From the NCBI RefSeq assembly GCF_000204055.1, contig NW_006768820.1, positions 228,522-292,521 on the forward strand: a stretch of DNA of 64,000 bases. The letters are read 5' to 3'. The stretch is from Melampsora larici-populina 98AG31 (lineage: Eukaryota; Basidiomycota; Pucciniomycetes; Pucciniales; Melampsoraceae). The first letter of the stretch is position 1. The number at the start of each line of letters is the position of its first letter. The position numbers and the translations under genes were made by a program. The notes under the pieces were generated by a model. That model ran no database searches, had not been told where the DNA came from, and saw nothing but the letters and a program-made list of their open reading frames with translations. Of this stretch, positions 12,801 through 25,200 are shown in pieces.

Positions 12801-15028
12801 GTGATTTTCGCTGTCTGTAAGAGACCCTTCATCAACATAGCTCCAACTTTTGCTCTTTGATTGATGGTCCAATCCGTGTGTTCACCCTGAACAGCGGCTA
12901 GATCACCAGCATATTTTCCAATTTCACGTTTCCAAAGTTGCCTGACGATTTTGTCTAAGCTTTTGGGTACATCTCCAACTTCTGGCTGAGAAGACTTGAT
13001 AGTATGAAGCAGCTTCTTGTTCAGTTCGGGTATGGATTTCACAGATTGGGCATACCACTCGTTTTCAATCGATTTTCCCATGGCGATAAATAAGCCAATA
13101 GACTTTGCGCCGTCTGTGATGGTGCTGTTCGTCATCTCTCGGATCACTTCGACAACTGCGACCTTGGCGAGTAATGAGTTGTCTAGAACCCGACGAAAAT
13201 TGATGTCAAATGCTGATTGTGGGCCCGTGCTTTTCAACGCTGCATCCATATCGCACTGATCAAACCACTTGACTAGATCTTGCCACCACCGCCACATCCA
13301 TGCTTGTAAGATCTTTCCGCCGTCGCCGTTGCTTAGACCCACGCCTCGGCTTCGTACCTCTTTCAACCCTTCAAACCACTCTGCTTGAGCAGAATCGTAG
13401 CCAGAGTACTCCAACACCATCTGACGATCATATTTGCTTGAAAAAGCCGCAGCAGAAGATTCGGGTATGGTGGATACATTGGACAATAGATGACTCAGTC
13501 TCATGGGTATCATTCTTTCTGCTGACGGATCGTCGCGCTTCGCCGGCTTGAAAAGAATGATAATGTTAAGGGACTTATATAAATTGTGAGAGGCTGGATT
13601 GGGCAGAAATTTATACTCACTTTCCTCACAGGACTCAACTCAGAAGGCGGCGTGAGTGAAGACTCTTTGAAGGTGGATTGTGTGACATTCTGGTTCTGAA
13701 GAGAGTCTTTCCATAAGGCTTCGACATGCGCGAGTTCAGCTAACACATCATCACGGTTGGCACTAGTAGCTGCCCTTCTGATGAGCGCAAGCGCCTCGTG
13801 CTTTTCGAGCGGTCCGAAAAACGACTTCGTGTGTGATGTAGAAAACGTGATTGAGTTGAGAATATTTAGAAGGGTGGGCGCCTGGCTAAAGGAATTCATA
13901 GGAACATATTCATTTGATAATGAATGCGGTAATATCCAAGGCATGTAATCGAGAGCGGTATGTGAAGGTTCCTGTAGACTGGAGATACATGAGTGTCGTG
14001 GTATGATTAGATCGTAACAAATCATAGTGAGTCAGTGAACCGATGAGAATCAAGAACGTAAGTTGAACGAGCTCTTCAGCGTACCAGAGAACACCCTTGA
14101 GTACCCCGGCAAGGAGGTGATGATCAACTTGAGCCCACTCCAGCCCGTTATAACGAAAATTCAGAAGCCAATGAAACACTTCGTCTTCGTGCTTTTTCTG
14201 TCGCTCTCGATTTCCCAACTTTTCCTGTTTGACTGCTTCATTCAAGAGATTTCGTAGTAAGCCACTGAAAAGGGAAGTGTTGACGACTTCGTTGAGAGTT
14301 GGAAGATTTTTTGTCCTGGCTTCTTTCGATCGAAAAACTTGGGGCTGGTTATCAACGTAGCCGGATGGGTTGTCAAATGGGTTTTTTCTGATGTATCCCA
14401 AGCTTTTTTCGAGTTCAAGAATGATCGTCTTAGCTCTGGACAAATCTCCAATCCCCACAGCAACATTAAGTTGACTAAGTTGCTCTTGAGCTTTTGAGGA
14501 TTGATGACCGTATTGATGCTGACTAAAGTCGATCAAATCAGATTTAGATCTAGGAGTAGCTGTCGGTGGTAATGGCGGCCGGAGGTATTGCTCTTGCGAT
14601 TTTTGTTGACCATGGGACATTCCGAAGAGGATAGGTTTATTTACACTTTCTGTTTGATTGATTGAGCCAGATCGCCACCCCTCCTGCGGGTTTTCAACTC
14701 CATGCTGAACTAGATCGGAGGCGGATGAACTTGAATAACGTGAGTGTGGATGAGTTATCCCCTGCGAAGGGAAAGGCGAGGTTGAGAATTGAGGAGCGTA
14801 AGTTGTTGTCCTTCGTCGGCAAGACGCTATTTCACCACGTCTAGACTCCCTTTGTCCCCTCGTCAATAAGTGTTTAGAGCACTTGAGAATGTGCGTGCAG
14901 GGGGTCGTGAATGAGTTCTTTGTACTCCTTTGAATGGTTTGTGGTAAAGTCTGCGGTTCCTTGAGAGTACGAAGCAGTTCACGTAGTTGAAGTTGACGAA
15001 TGAGAGCTGCTGAACGAAGTAACTTCAT
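9840..15028 (-). CDS. RPO41: Mitochondrial DNA-directed RNA polymerase (Rpo41/POLRMT type)
   Basis: Single-subunit T7-like polymerase that transcribes mitochondrial DNA. Thirteen exons on the minus strand: about 14069-15028, 13621-13971, 12791-13546, 12452-12650, 11993-12384, 11652-11924, 11193-11531, 11092-11110 (19 nt), 10909-11015, 10581-10841, 10355-10501, 10128-10259 and 9840-10049. Phases close to about 1381 residues, near yeast Rpo41 length. The start at 15028 gives an Arg/Leu-rich amphipathic presequence ([19 protein letters not shown]). Conserved blocks follow in order: GKRVGV and [24 protein letters not shown], motif [20 protein letters not shown] with the catalytic Asp, motif [30 protein letters not shown], and motif [11 protein letters not shown] with the second catalytic Asp. 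Intron 1 (alternatives 13972-14068 or 13979-14084) and the acceptor of exon 4 are the uncertain junctions. Divergent from the UBX gene. Confidence 0.95.
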
Positions 15029-15516
15029 GGTGTTGGTGAAAATCACATTTTTTTAAATATCAGATTTCAAGTGGTTTCTTATGTTACAGGCGCAATGTGC
15101 GTTATGTAGAACTTATTTAACCCTAACTTACAGATGTTGTATTGTACACGCACGCACACAAGTTTAAAATCGCACAAATAAATATGTACCTGTTCCAACT
15201 TCCATGAGTCATGTTCATGACTGACTCTGCTCAAGAAAGCGTTGCGGACAAAGAGTCGCTGTTTGCATCTACATACTAAATAGTTATGCATGTGGAGCAT
15301 TTACTGGGGTCAAACCAGACCTGGGCCCGGGCCTTGTCTTCGTTCTTGCCAATCATGACGTGATGTTCAAACTTAGTGGTGTCAGTGTGTAAATAACACG
15401 TGATCTGTACAGTCCTCCATCGTATAAATTGCAATTCGCCAGTGCCATTGGAATGATTTTAAACCAATCGTCTTCCGCGACTTTGGTAGCGGGCGAATCG
15501 AGCTTACCAATCAATC
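15029..15516. promoter_or_regulatory. Divergent intergenic region RPO41 / UBX gene
   Basis: 488 bp between two opposed start codons. It must carry both promoters; no unambiguous TATA or known fungal motif stands out. There is no open frame of interest. Confidence 0.45.
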
Positions 15517-17308
15517 ATGTCTGCTGATCGCGAGACCCGTACGTTTCAAGTATTTCACTCGCTGGTCAACTTGGTCTGAATATCAGACTTACTCAATGTG
15601 AATATGTTTTGCAATTCGAAATCATTGGCCAGTTTTGTCGTTTGGCTACCCAGCGTGAGTGCAGTGTCTCAGCTGCGAGTTTCAAGAGACTGATTGTGGT
15701 TCATTGTCATAATGTTTGACAGGACGTTGGTTGCCGAAGCGCTCAAAAAGGTTGGTCAACCAGCCTTCCATCAAAGTTTATTGCACGTCAATATATACAT
15801 GCTCAAAACCATCCTCCTCGTTGGTTTCAGACAAACAACTCTGGCCTAGAACCCGCCTTGGATTGGCTCCAAAAGCACGAGGAAGGAGCACTTGAAGCGT
15901 CGGAGAAAAAAGACGAGAAAGCTTCCGACTCTGATGTAGCGATGGCGCCAAGCAAAAGCACGGCAGGACAAGCCAAGGTGAGAGAAGTCTATAAAGCCTC
16001 GTAACGTACGTTGTTAATTGATGATCTCATTTCTATTCTAGACCTTGAAGTGTACCGATTGCAACAAGATTTTCGCGAATCAAGATTTGGCTAGTTATCA
16101 CGCCGATAAAAGCGGTCACATCAATTTTGAAGAGTCTACCGAAGAAGTGATTGGTATTTTACTGCTAAGTAGATGATTCGATGCTTCCTCAAGTACACCT
16201 CTTCATGGAAGTATGTCAGTGTCTCGTTTCTGAAATCCCATCTTTCGCCTGGTTCAGATCAAACTGGCTACTGAAGAAGAGAAGGCACTCCGCTTGGTTG
16301 AGGTAAGGTACCTCCTTTTCAGAATTTTTGACCTTCTCAGACCACTTTGGTAATTAAAATGCTTCGCCTTGACGATTCAGTTGCGCCGTAAGATGGAACA
16401 AAAACGTGCTGATAGGATGCGGACCGAACGTGTTCAACAAATCGGTGAGTAAACTATTTATCGATCGGGTGAAATGAAGCGAAGAGTTTGTAAAAATCGC
16501 TGTTAACAAGTTTACATTCTCCTTTATCAGAAAATGACCGTCTTCGAAGGAAAGGTGGCCAAGAACAAGCCGCCATCAAGCACGATTTGCAGCTCAGAGA
16601 AGCTGCACAGGAAGCGGCGCGAAAAAAGAAAGACAAGATAGACGAGGTTGCAGCCAGAGCCAGAGTCAAGAAGCAAATTGAAGAAGACAAGCAGCTCCGC
16701 GCGGAAAAAGCGGTCAACGCAAAAGCGTCTGTATTCGTTCCCTCCGTTTTCTGATTTGATCACCATCTCGGGAGAGCAACCAATTCGAATACTGTATTAA
16801 CTTGCTTCTCTATATGCTGCAGCAAATTTGGCGGCGTGGCTCCAGCCATCAATATAACCTCATCTAGCAATATCGGCTCACGACCATCTATGCCTCCCTC
16901 CAAACCGTCTGCGCCATCTATGCCTCCCTCCAAACCGTCTGCGCAATCTAAGCCAGCCAGAGTCTACGAGGAAGGTAGACTTCAACTTAGGCTACCTGAT
17001 CAAGAAAAAAAGCCAATCTCCTTGGAGACAAAGCCAGATCAAACCTTGGTTGAAGTAGTCGACATGCTCTTCGCTCACCCAGATTTTGTTGACAGCGCTA
17101 GACTTGACAAGAGAGCGATCAAGTTTTCTACTGTCTATCCTCGGAAGACATTCGATGACGGTGACATGGCTAAGTCTGTCAAAGTAGGTTGTTGTTTGCT
17201 GGTCTCCCTAATCTTCGAGGGCTTCGCTGATATGCTCCTCTCAAAATCCCATGAGCACAGGATTTAGGCTTGTTGCCCGCTGTTGTACTCATCGTGAGCT
17301 ACAACTGA
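15517..17308 (+). CDS. UBA-UBX domain protein, UBXN1/SAKS1-like
   Basis: Ubiquitin- and p97/Cdc48-binding adaptor by family. Ten exons, all phases closing to 345 residues: 15517-15538, 15633-15654, 15723-15750, 15831-15977, 16042-16146, 16258-16302, 16381-16444, 16531-16726, 16823-17183 and 17261-17308. An N-terminal UBA domain (about 1-45, LLSFGYPA ... SGLEPALDWLQKHEE) is followed by a C2H2-like finger (CTDCNKIFANQDLASYHADKSGH) and the FEESTEEIKLATEEEK segment typical of UBXN1. Next come a long Arg/Lys/Glu coiled coil, a Pro/Ser linker and a C-terminal UBX domain (RLQLRLPD ... VYPRKTF ... LGLLPAVVLIV). The linker contains a perfect 30-bp tandem duplication (16884-16943). Exons 1-3 are unusually small (22, 22, 28 nt). 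Confidence 0.92.
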
Positions 17309-18240
17309 AAGTGGTATGGTATGTAGTATCAGTACTAGCGAATGTCCCACTGGCTGCCGATAGTATCTCAAACGCGAAGGAGCGCTCTTCTCCCGTCGCT
17401 GTATGAACTTATTTGTTTGCCTGACCAGTGCAATGCAAGTACACCATCAGTTCATGTAGTTAGAGCATCCACTATCATGAGGGTAATTTATCGTAAATTT
17501 TGCGTTCCTGAGCGCAAAATTTGATCATGCGTGTTTTACCAAAGTTGGCAACCGCATGAAATCCACTACGGATTGATGTAATGTCTGAATTACCAACGAT
17601 AAATCACTGTAAATCAACCGGATCCACAGTGGTTTGATTTTGAAATGAAATATCTATCTTTTTCATAAAACTTCATCCAAAAAACCACCCATCACATGCC
17701 CGCTACAAATTCCTTGAAGACACATATCAACCATCTTTTAAGTCTTCAAACAACAATGATGAGGAACAAGAAGAACTTGACCAACTTGTCTTTGAATTCT
17801 TGTTTGATAGGCCTCACACACCACCTTCACCTCCTCAGACTTGAACCCGGATAGATCAAGATTGAGCTCAGGTATCTCACAAGACTTTAAGATGTATCTT
17901 GTACATTCAGATTTCAATGTGGCAGAAGTTAACAAGGACAACCATATCTTGTGGTTAGTTAATAATGATAATCTACACAAGTTTTATGTAAAGTTAAAAC
18001 AAGAAGAGTGTGGGTCACTTTGATGATAGGAAAAATATCAACCCTTGATTGAAATTGATCCGATTTGAAGTATGATGTTCCAAAATATGTTGTATCGAAG
18101 TTGAGTTTTGAGGAAGGACTTCGAAGTTTGAATTTGAAGTCTTGAATTGTGATGTTTTGAAAAAAGTGTTTTTTTCACCCTTTGTGCCTGATTTTTTTCC
18201 AATGCCATGGCGGAGATTTATAAATTTTCAGACAACTTAG
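17309..18240. other. Intergenic, with one GAGCATCC MITE end
   Basis: TTA followed by GAGCATCCAC at about 17461-17475 has the same start as the Harbinger-like MITEs at 6.1-6.8 kb, but no matching right end is found downstream, so it is truncated or decayed. Otherwise AT-rich with no gene. Confidence 0.4.
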
Positions 18241-18256
18241 CAGATCGCAAATCGGT

Positions 18257-18278
18257 GAACCACCTCTAAAGGTGGTTC
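18257..18278. repeat. Short perfect hairpin
   Basis: GAACCACCT and AGGTGGTTC are exact inverted 9-mers separated by 4 bases. It lies near where the outer retroelement probably begins; whether it marks that end is not known. Confidence 0.5.
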
Positions 18279-18524
18279 ATCAACTTTAATTTTTACTTAA
18301 AATTTAATGATTGATGGCACCCAAAGGCACGACGGTACCATCTTTTTCCACGATACGGGTAGGATATCGGGTAACATGTGAATGGGAAATCCGTCCCGGT
18401 ACTGGGATAGGTTTCCCTCGACGCACTCACAGGAAAATGTTGCAGAACACATTAGCCTGTTGTTGGTGAAAAAGGTATTGAAACAGTCGGCCTAACAAAG
18501 TTATCAAAATGGTTTGATGAAAAA

Positions 18525-19436
18525 ATGAAAAATCTTGAAGGATATGTACCCCTGTCAATCTTTAATGCCTTATGGTTACAACAAGATTTGCTTCGCCAAG
18601 CCGCCCGCGCCAAAACAACAAAAGAAAAATTAGACGATTCTTATGTAGGCCTCTCTGTGCCTGAAGAATGGAAGATGAGCTTTGGTGAATGGGTCATGGC
18701 TTTTGACCTCTATGTATCTTACTTACCTCATTACGGACACGAAGACCTTGCCAATAAATTTATGATGCATAAGGAGAACATATTTGTGATTCAGTGCCAA
18801 CAAATGTGCTGGCCAATGGCCTTTAGGTACGACTTAGCAGTTCGGACCACGGTGTTAACTTTCAGAAATGCAGACGGTGATTTGGCGAACCCGGGTATAA
18901 GGGACAAAACCTTAGAACAGAACGCCCTCCAAGACTCAGAGCGTTTACAAGACTTCCGCCGCGAATTCGCCGATGTAAATCCGTACGCTGAAGGTCAAGT
19001 GAAGCATCATATCAACCCAATCTCAGGTGAAGTGTACAAGAATCAATCCAACCAACAAGGCAACTCCTCTCAATTTAATAGTTTAAACAATCACGGAGTC
19101 ATGTCTAGCAAGCCTAACGCCCGATCCTGGGCGTATGCCAACAATCAACCGGCCTATGAGGGCCCAGGCAGCTTTGGGTTTCAATCCAACTCTTGGGACG
19201 ACCGTGGGAGAAGTGGTTACGGACAAAACACTCGAGGGCGGGGTTGTGGTGGAGGATGGCACGATAACTCCAACGGACATGATAACACCCCACCCGGACG
19301 TCGTAATCCAGATCGATATGAATCGTGTAGAGGTGAGAGCAGTGGCTCTTGGCGTAGAAATGAGAAACGCAATGACCGCCGTGGCGATGAGTGTGATTAT
19401 AATACCAAGTTTGGAAATAATGGGAAGGCCAAGTAA
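18525..19436 (+). CDS. Gag-like protein of the outer Ngaro element (partial)
   Basis: 303-codon frame. The same frame is open upstream to about 18460, probably from a splice acceptor, so the true N-terminus is missing. It aligns with the gag of the inner element through PLSIFN, a tryptophan-rich helical middle, FRYDLAVR and NPYAEG. The C-terminal third is Gly/Arg/Asn-rich, RNA-binding in character. The alignment is continuous here where the inner element has introns. The frame ends at a GTAAGC that may itself be a donor leading to the RT exon; the hAT is inserted 126 bp after the frame ends. Confidence 0.7.
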   Translation: MKNLEGYVPLSIFNALWLQQDLLRQAARAKTTKEKLDDSYVGLSVPEEWKMSFGEWVMAFDLYVSYLPHYGHEDLANKFMMHKENIFVIQCQQMCWPMAFRYDLAVRTTVLTFRNADGDLANPGIRDKTLEQNALQDSERLQDFRREFADVNPYAEGQVKHHINPISGEVYKNQSNQQGNSSQFNSLNNHGVMSSKPNARSWAYANNQPAYEGPGSFGFQSNSWDDRGRSGYGQNTRGRGCGGGWHDNSNGHDNTPPGRRNPDRYESCRGESSGSWRRNEKRNDRRGDECDYNTKFGNNGKAK

Positions 19437-19923
19437 GCCATTGAGATACTATTTTGAAAGATTTTTCCCTTCCGCTCTAGCCAAAATACGCACTGCTGGT
19501 ATTGCCTGCCAACGCGTACATGTCCTCTTCAGTGCCATAGTTCTTGATTTGTACCCAGTGACAACGCCTGAAGCGACCCGCCACAAAAAGCGGTGGCGGG
19601 GCGGCGAGGGGGCGGCCGCCCCCGTCGCCGCTACGAAAAATTTTATGCAGCGGGTCCAATTGCCCCGCCACCGCCCTCCCCAGAAAAATCAACATGTAGC
19701 GGGACGCGGGATTGGCGAGGCGGGTCAAAATGACGCCCCGCAGCCGCCTGTCAGAGCAGTATGTAGCGGGTATAAACCATATAGTCCATCACCTTTCATT
19801 CCCTTTCCACCGCCAAGAAATACGTAAAGACCACTCAATCCTCCGACCGACCTCACTTCGACTCTTCCACACAAGAAACCACCCTCAATACATCCAACTA
19901 ACCTTCACTAACCTCCACTTTGG

Positions 19924-20200
19924 TATCAGCACGTTTTCAAAGTTTGAATTGGGAGGGAACTCGGAGTCGAATCAGCCTTTAAGTAGCCAAATCTTATCAT
20001 ATCAACAATAACTAACAAGAACAAGATATCATCAGACATAGGTGAATGGGCATATTGTTTATCATTTGTTTTATCAGCACGTTTTCAAAGTTTGAATCGG
20101 GAAATCGGAGTCGAATCAGCTAAGTAGCCAAATCTTATCATATCAACAATAACAAGATATCATCGAGGTGAACGGGTATCGACTATCATTTGTCTTTATT
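19924..20200. repeat. Tandem duplication of about 130-148 bp in the hAT 5' region
   Basis: Two copies starting TATCAGCACGTTTTCAAAG at 19924 and 20072. They share TCGGAGTCGAATCAGC and CCAAATCTTATCATATCAAC, and differ by small deletions. The block lies between the left TIR and the transposase start. Confidence 0.75.
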
Positions 20201-21874
20201 GATTTCATTCATTCCTCACGTATACTGAAGTCGGATACTGATGAGATTCTAGCTTCGAGCTTGTTTTTTCTTGATCCTCATGAATGAGTTTGCCCGTGAA
20301 ATCAAACCTGTTTAGAACGAGATCGATGACAACATATCATGATGGACCCTATTTTATGTGCTCAGGCCTCTATATAAGGTGAGTGGAGTGACTCTTAATC
20401 ATTTTATTCTTCCCCAGTTGGACTCGCTTCACAAATTTTCCCTCAGATAATAATAAACTTACAATCATCTTACCATTTTATTTAAATTTTCAACGATCAA
20501 ATCTCTATTTTGATTCTTTGATATAGTTTAGATACCATGTCTCTTTCCAACTCTACCCTTGCACCTCCTGGTTCTGCTACTAGTACTCGTCCTAATCTTT
20601 GTCCAAGAAGTCCTACTGGTCCTAGTGCTAGGCCAGGCTTCGTGATCCAGTCTCCCGATTTACGAGTCTCACTTTGCCATCCTTCGAGTGACTTACCCGA
20701 GTCCGATCTTGATCAAAATCCTGGCAGTAGTCCCCATCATCCAGAAGAGCAAGCTGATACCGATGAAGCATCTGTTTCCTCTGTTGATGACGAAGCTGTT
20801 TCCGTTGTGGAAATAACCAGCGCCACCGACTTCCTTGCTTCTGTGCGACACAACAAGAAGAAGAATGTTCGTGTTTGACGAGCAAAGGCCAAGGAAGTAG
20901 CAAAGGCGAAGTCTCCTCGTGGGCGTGGAAAGGGTCGTCCAAGAGGCTCTGGTGCCTCCGCCAATTTACCTCGAGCAGCAGCGAAGAAACGCAAGACAAC
21001 TGTTCCTCCTGTTTTTGTAAGTTCAAAGCTCCATTTGGAGATTGTGAGCTATTGAAATTGATCGAACTGATCCTTTTTCATCTTTTCACTTTTCACTTCT
21101 CATTCTCATTGTCGTCTTTTTTCTTTCTCTTCTGTTTGTGTCCTTTTTCAAGACTGGTGTCCCATCTGGTGTCCATGTCGATCAAGACTCTGATGTAGAG
21201 ATTGTGGATAGCGCAGGAGTTCGACGTGCTCAACTTGGGCGTGTTTTGAAGCTTTTGGAGTATTACTATCCTCCAACCCATGTGAAAGGCGAGGTAAGGG
21301 TTTCTTTTACAATATTAATATTTCCTCTTTGTGTAATGTTCTGCTCTAATCTTTGCTTTCTTTGTTTGTATGTTTCAGACAGGCGATGATCCTCGAATGT
21401 TCAAGTGTCGATGGTGTATGAGCAGGTTCACGCGTGGTCTTCGCACGCACTACAACCTTTACGCCCATCGGGATGGGGCCAAGGGACGAGCAGCCTGCCC
21501 TCGAAGATCTGTGGCAATCCAGTCCGGCTGCATCTTACCTCGCACCTGGGCTCAAGAGCAAGCTGATATGGTGGCAGTATCTAACGAAGCCAATGGCCAA
21601 CCCACTCTCGACTCGTTTTTGTCTCAAGCAACCTTCAGCATTGATTTGTGTAACATCGTTCTAGTCCTTTGGATCTTGAAGCACGCTCTCCGGTTCAACC
21701 GTTTCTACGACATGCCGCTTCGTGCTGCTTTCAAGCTGGCCAACCGACAAGCCGAATTGAGAACACCAACCTGGGCCGCTGGTGTTGCCAAGGAGCTGTA
21801 TCAAAGCTTAAGTTCTGCAGCGATATCTATGGTATATGTAAGTCCATTCTTTGCTTTCATCTCTCTTTTTACAT

Positions 21875-22196
21875 TGTAGTGGTGGTGACGAGGCACTGAG
21901 GAACCTCCCAGGTCCATTTCGTGAGAAAGAAGCGGAGCACTCAGCTTCTCGCCTTACACGTAATGCCAGAAGCTGAGCCACGTGTCATGTGAACTCCCAG
22001 ACAGCGGTTGGGACACGCCAGGCCGGCCCTGGATTACCTCAACCTGTCTAGGTCGAGGTTATCCCATCTCAGGATTAGAACCCCACTTTCGGTTCTGTCT
22101 CTCCTGAGATTCGTCTGCTTCCCCTAAACCGCGAAGTCCACATCATCACGTTCCCGCTTCCTTTCCTCCTCTCTTTACGAGAATCCTTTTTCGAAC
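21875..22196 (+). repeat. Split direct repeat A1
   Basis: 322 bp at the 5' end of the inner Ngaro element, starting TGTAGTGGTGGTGACGAGG and ending 13 bp before the gag start codon. No difference from A2 seen. It probably contains the promoter. Confidence 0.9.
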
Positions 22197-22209
22197 CTTT
22201 TTCCGAACA

Positions 22210-25200
22210 ATGAGGTCAAGCAGAAGGAACTTAGGATTAGGTCCCGAGATTACACCAGAACCAACCCCGCCGAACTCAGAAGACGAAAGAGAAATTCAAG
22301 AATTTGAAATCGAAAATACATTTGAAGAAGAAGAAAGAAGATTTAGGGAAGACGAAGAAGAACGATTAAGAGAACTTAATACAGTTGAAAACTTATCGTC
22401 GGATAAACTATCGTCACAAGATGAAGAACAAGAAATCGTAACTAAGAAAGTAGTCAAGAAAATCAATAAAACGAAAGAAAAGAATATTAACTGGACTTCA
22501 GACGAAGATGATGACAAAGACGATTCATCAAAATCAGGTTCAAGCGATAAAGTGGTATTCATGGAACCAAGTAAGCAGCGAATTTACGTGATATATTCTG
22601 TAGCGTGATCTATTCCGCAACAGCTACATAATCGTGATTTATTCCGAAAACAAAGCAAAATATAAACCGTGATATATTCCGGCTCATACAAAATAAAAAC
22701 TAATTGTTGCGGGTTCTTCCGTTTCATTTGGTGTAGTGTTAATAGATAAAGCTTACCAAGCTTTAAACTTAGGTAACGCCAAACTTGCGAAGAAGCTTTT
22801 ATTGAAAATGAAAATGGAAGAGATGAGCAAGAAGGATATAGAAATTCCAAAAGAAAATCCTTTAGTAAAGTATAAGTCAGGTAGAACAGCGAAAAATACC
22901 TTAAAGAAGTTTACCGAATATTGGGACTCACACCTAAAGAAATTAGACATCCATTTTCCGTTGTCGATTTTTAATACAGAATGGATTGAGTTAGATAGCT
23001 TGGTAGCAAGTAGAAGTACTTCAAAGAAGAAAGACCGAGCAACTGGACAAATCCCAAAGAACGAGTGGTTCATGACCTTCGCTGATTGGACAAGGGCAAG
23101 AATCTTGATGGTAAAATATTTGAAGGAACAATATTTTCATAAAGATTTTGCGAAAGAGTCAGTAATGCATTCCGTTGACGAAGAAGACAATAACTAACTA
23201 AAAGTGTTTTTACAGCCTAGAAAAACATTTCGATTATGTCCAAACTCTAGGTGATAGACACGGTTGGATTGTTGCATTTAGATACGACATAGCGGTACGA
23301 AATGATGTTACCTGTAATCATATCGACGGAGCGCCAGGAGATCCTAGCGAACATAGACAAGAGTTTCTGGAAGAAGCATTAGCAAGGACGTCGTTCTTAC
23401 AAGATGGTAGAATATTACCAAAGGATAATCGTTGAGTTAATAATTTATATAAAATTATTAATTATATATGCGCTGTCTGATAACAAACTTTCTGACTATG
23501 ATTTCAGCTTACGCGAAGGGAAATGCCAAAGAGAAGTACAGCCCGATAACGGGGGTTCGTTACCCGGCTGGGAAAAGCCACGACTCAACAGATTTAGAAG
23601 TAGAAGAAGATGGAGATGAGAAGTTTTTGAGAGTTCCAAAATTCAAGAGGTCTGAGGACTTTAGGAGCAATAGACGAAATGACAAGGGGAAAGGTTTGAG
23701 ATTTGATAGATCAGTTTCACCATACCAACGCCCAGAAAAATGGAAAGGCAGAAACCCAAATTACAAAGGTAATAATTAGTAAGTAGTGATATTGTCAAAC
23801 TTCTGTAGAATGACAATGAGCTAATAGTGAAAAATTCTTGTTTGATCAGTGACGAGAATTTTGTTCCAGGTATAAAGAAGAAAGACCAAATTGAACTTAA
23901 GCAGAGTGAACCTAGACAATCGACGTCAAAGGAGAAACAAACGTAAGCGTTAGAAAGAGTCAGAGGCGTCATAGAATTTGTAAAATTTGTTGTTTAATTA
24001 TTGTCTTTTGTATTATTAGTAATGAAAATGTTTGTAACGAATCTTTGAAAAGAAAGAGATCAGATTCCACCAAACACCTGAAAATATTTAAGAATGGAAT
24101 AGATGAGACTTGGCCAACGATAGTGAAATGCGAAATGAATAAATCTGTTTGGGAGAGAGAATTGATAAGATTTGGCTTATTAGATGAGTATCAGTATTTG
24201 TTGGATGGTTTTACAGAAGGGTTTCATCAAGGGGTTCCAAAACATTCAATTGGTAATGTCAAATGGTACTGTCCCCCGAATCATTCGTCAGCAAACGAAG
24301 CAAGACAAAAGATCGAAGAAAATATAGAAAAGGAGGTTAAGAATGGAAGGATGTTTGGTCCGTTTTCAAAGGAAGAAGTCTACGCGAAACTAGGATTTTT
24401 CAGAACGAGTCCTTTAGGCGCGGTAGAAAATGGGGATGGAAGCTTCAGACCAATAAACGATATGTCGTATCCTAAATTTGATGAATTTATTCCTTCAGTT
24501 AATTCGTATGTTGATAAAAGAGATTTTAAAACAACCTGGGACGACTTCAAAGTTGTAGTGAAGTTTTTCAAAGATCAAAAAGGAGAGATATTAATAGGAA
24601 TATTCGACTGGGAAGGTGCATATAGGCAAATCCCGACTCACCACTCCCAATGGCCATATTTGGCAATTATGGATTTCCATGGGAATATCTATATCGACGT
24701 GAGGATAGCGATTGGTGGCGTAGCAGGGTGCGGATCTTTCGGAGGCCCTGCTGATGGCTGGAAGAAATTAATGAAAGCAAAATTTATTTTAGTAGAGGTG
24801 TATCGTTGGGTTGACAATAATTTGATGATCAAGAATAAGAAAGACAGAGTATCTATGTTAGATATTGTAGAAGCAAGCGAAGAGTTAGGTGTAAAGACTA
24901 ACGTCACGAAATACTCGGAATTCGCATTCGAGCAAAAATTTATTGGTTTTGTGTGGAATTGTGTTGATATGACAGTCTCCCTACCTGATAAAAAATTGCA
25001 GAAGAGAAAGTTAGAACTAGAAAGATTTTTGAGTAAAACCTGGTTCTCGAGACATGATGTTGAGAAGTTTAATGGGAAATTAGGCCATCTGACGCTTATT
25101 CTACCACAATTGAAATCATACTTAGCCGCGAATTACAAGTGGGTAGCTGTTTGGCGAACACCAGGTAAAAGAATGATGCCACCAGAAGTAAAAGAAGATC

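Noticed and set aside
13910..15046. Upstream ATG at 15046 as RPO41 start
   Set aside because: The ATG at 15028 gives a better mitochondrial presequence; the extra six residues add no targeting feature.
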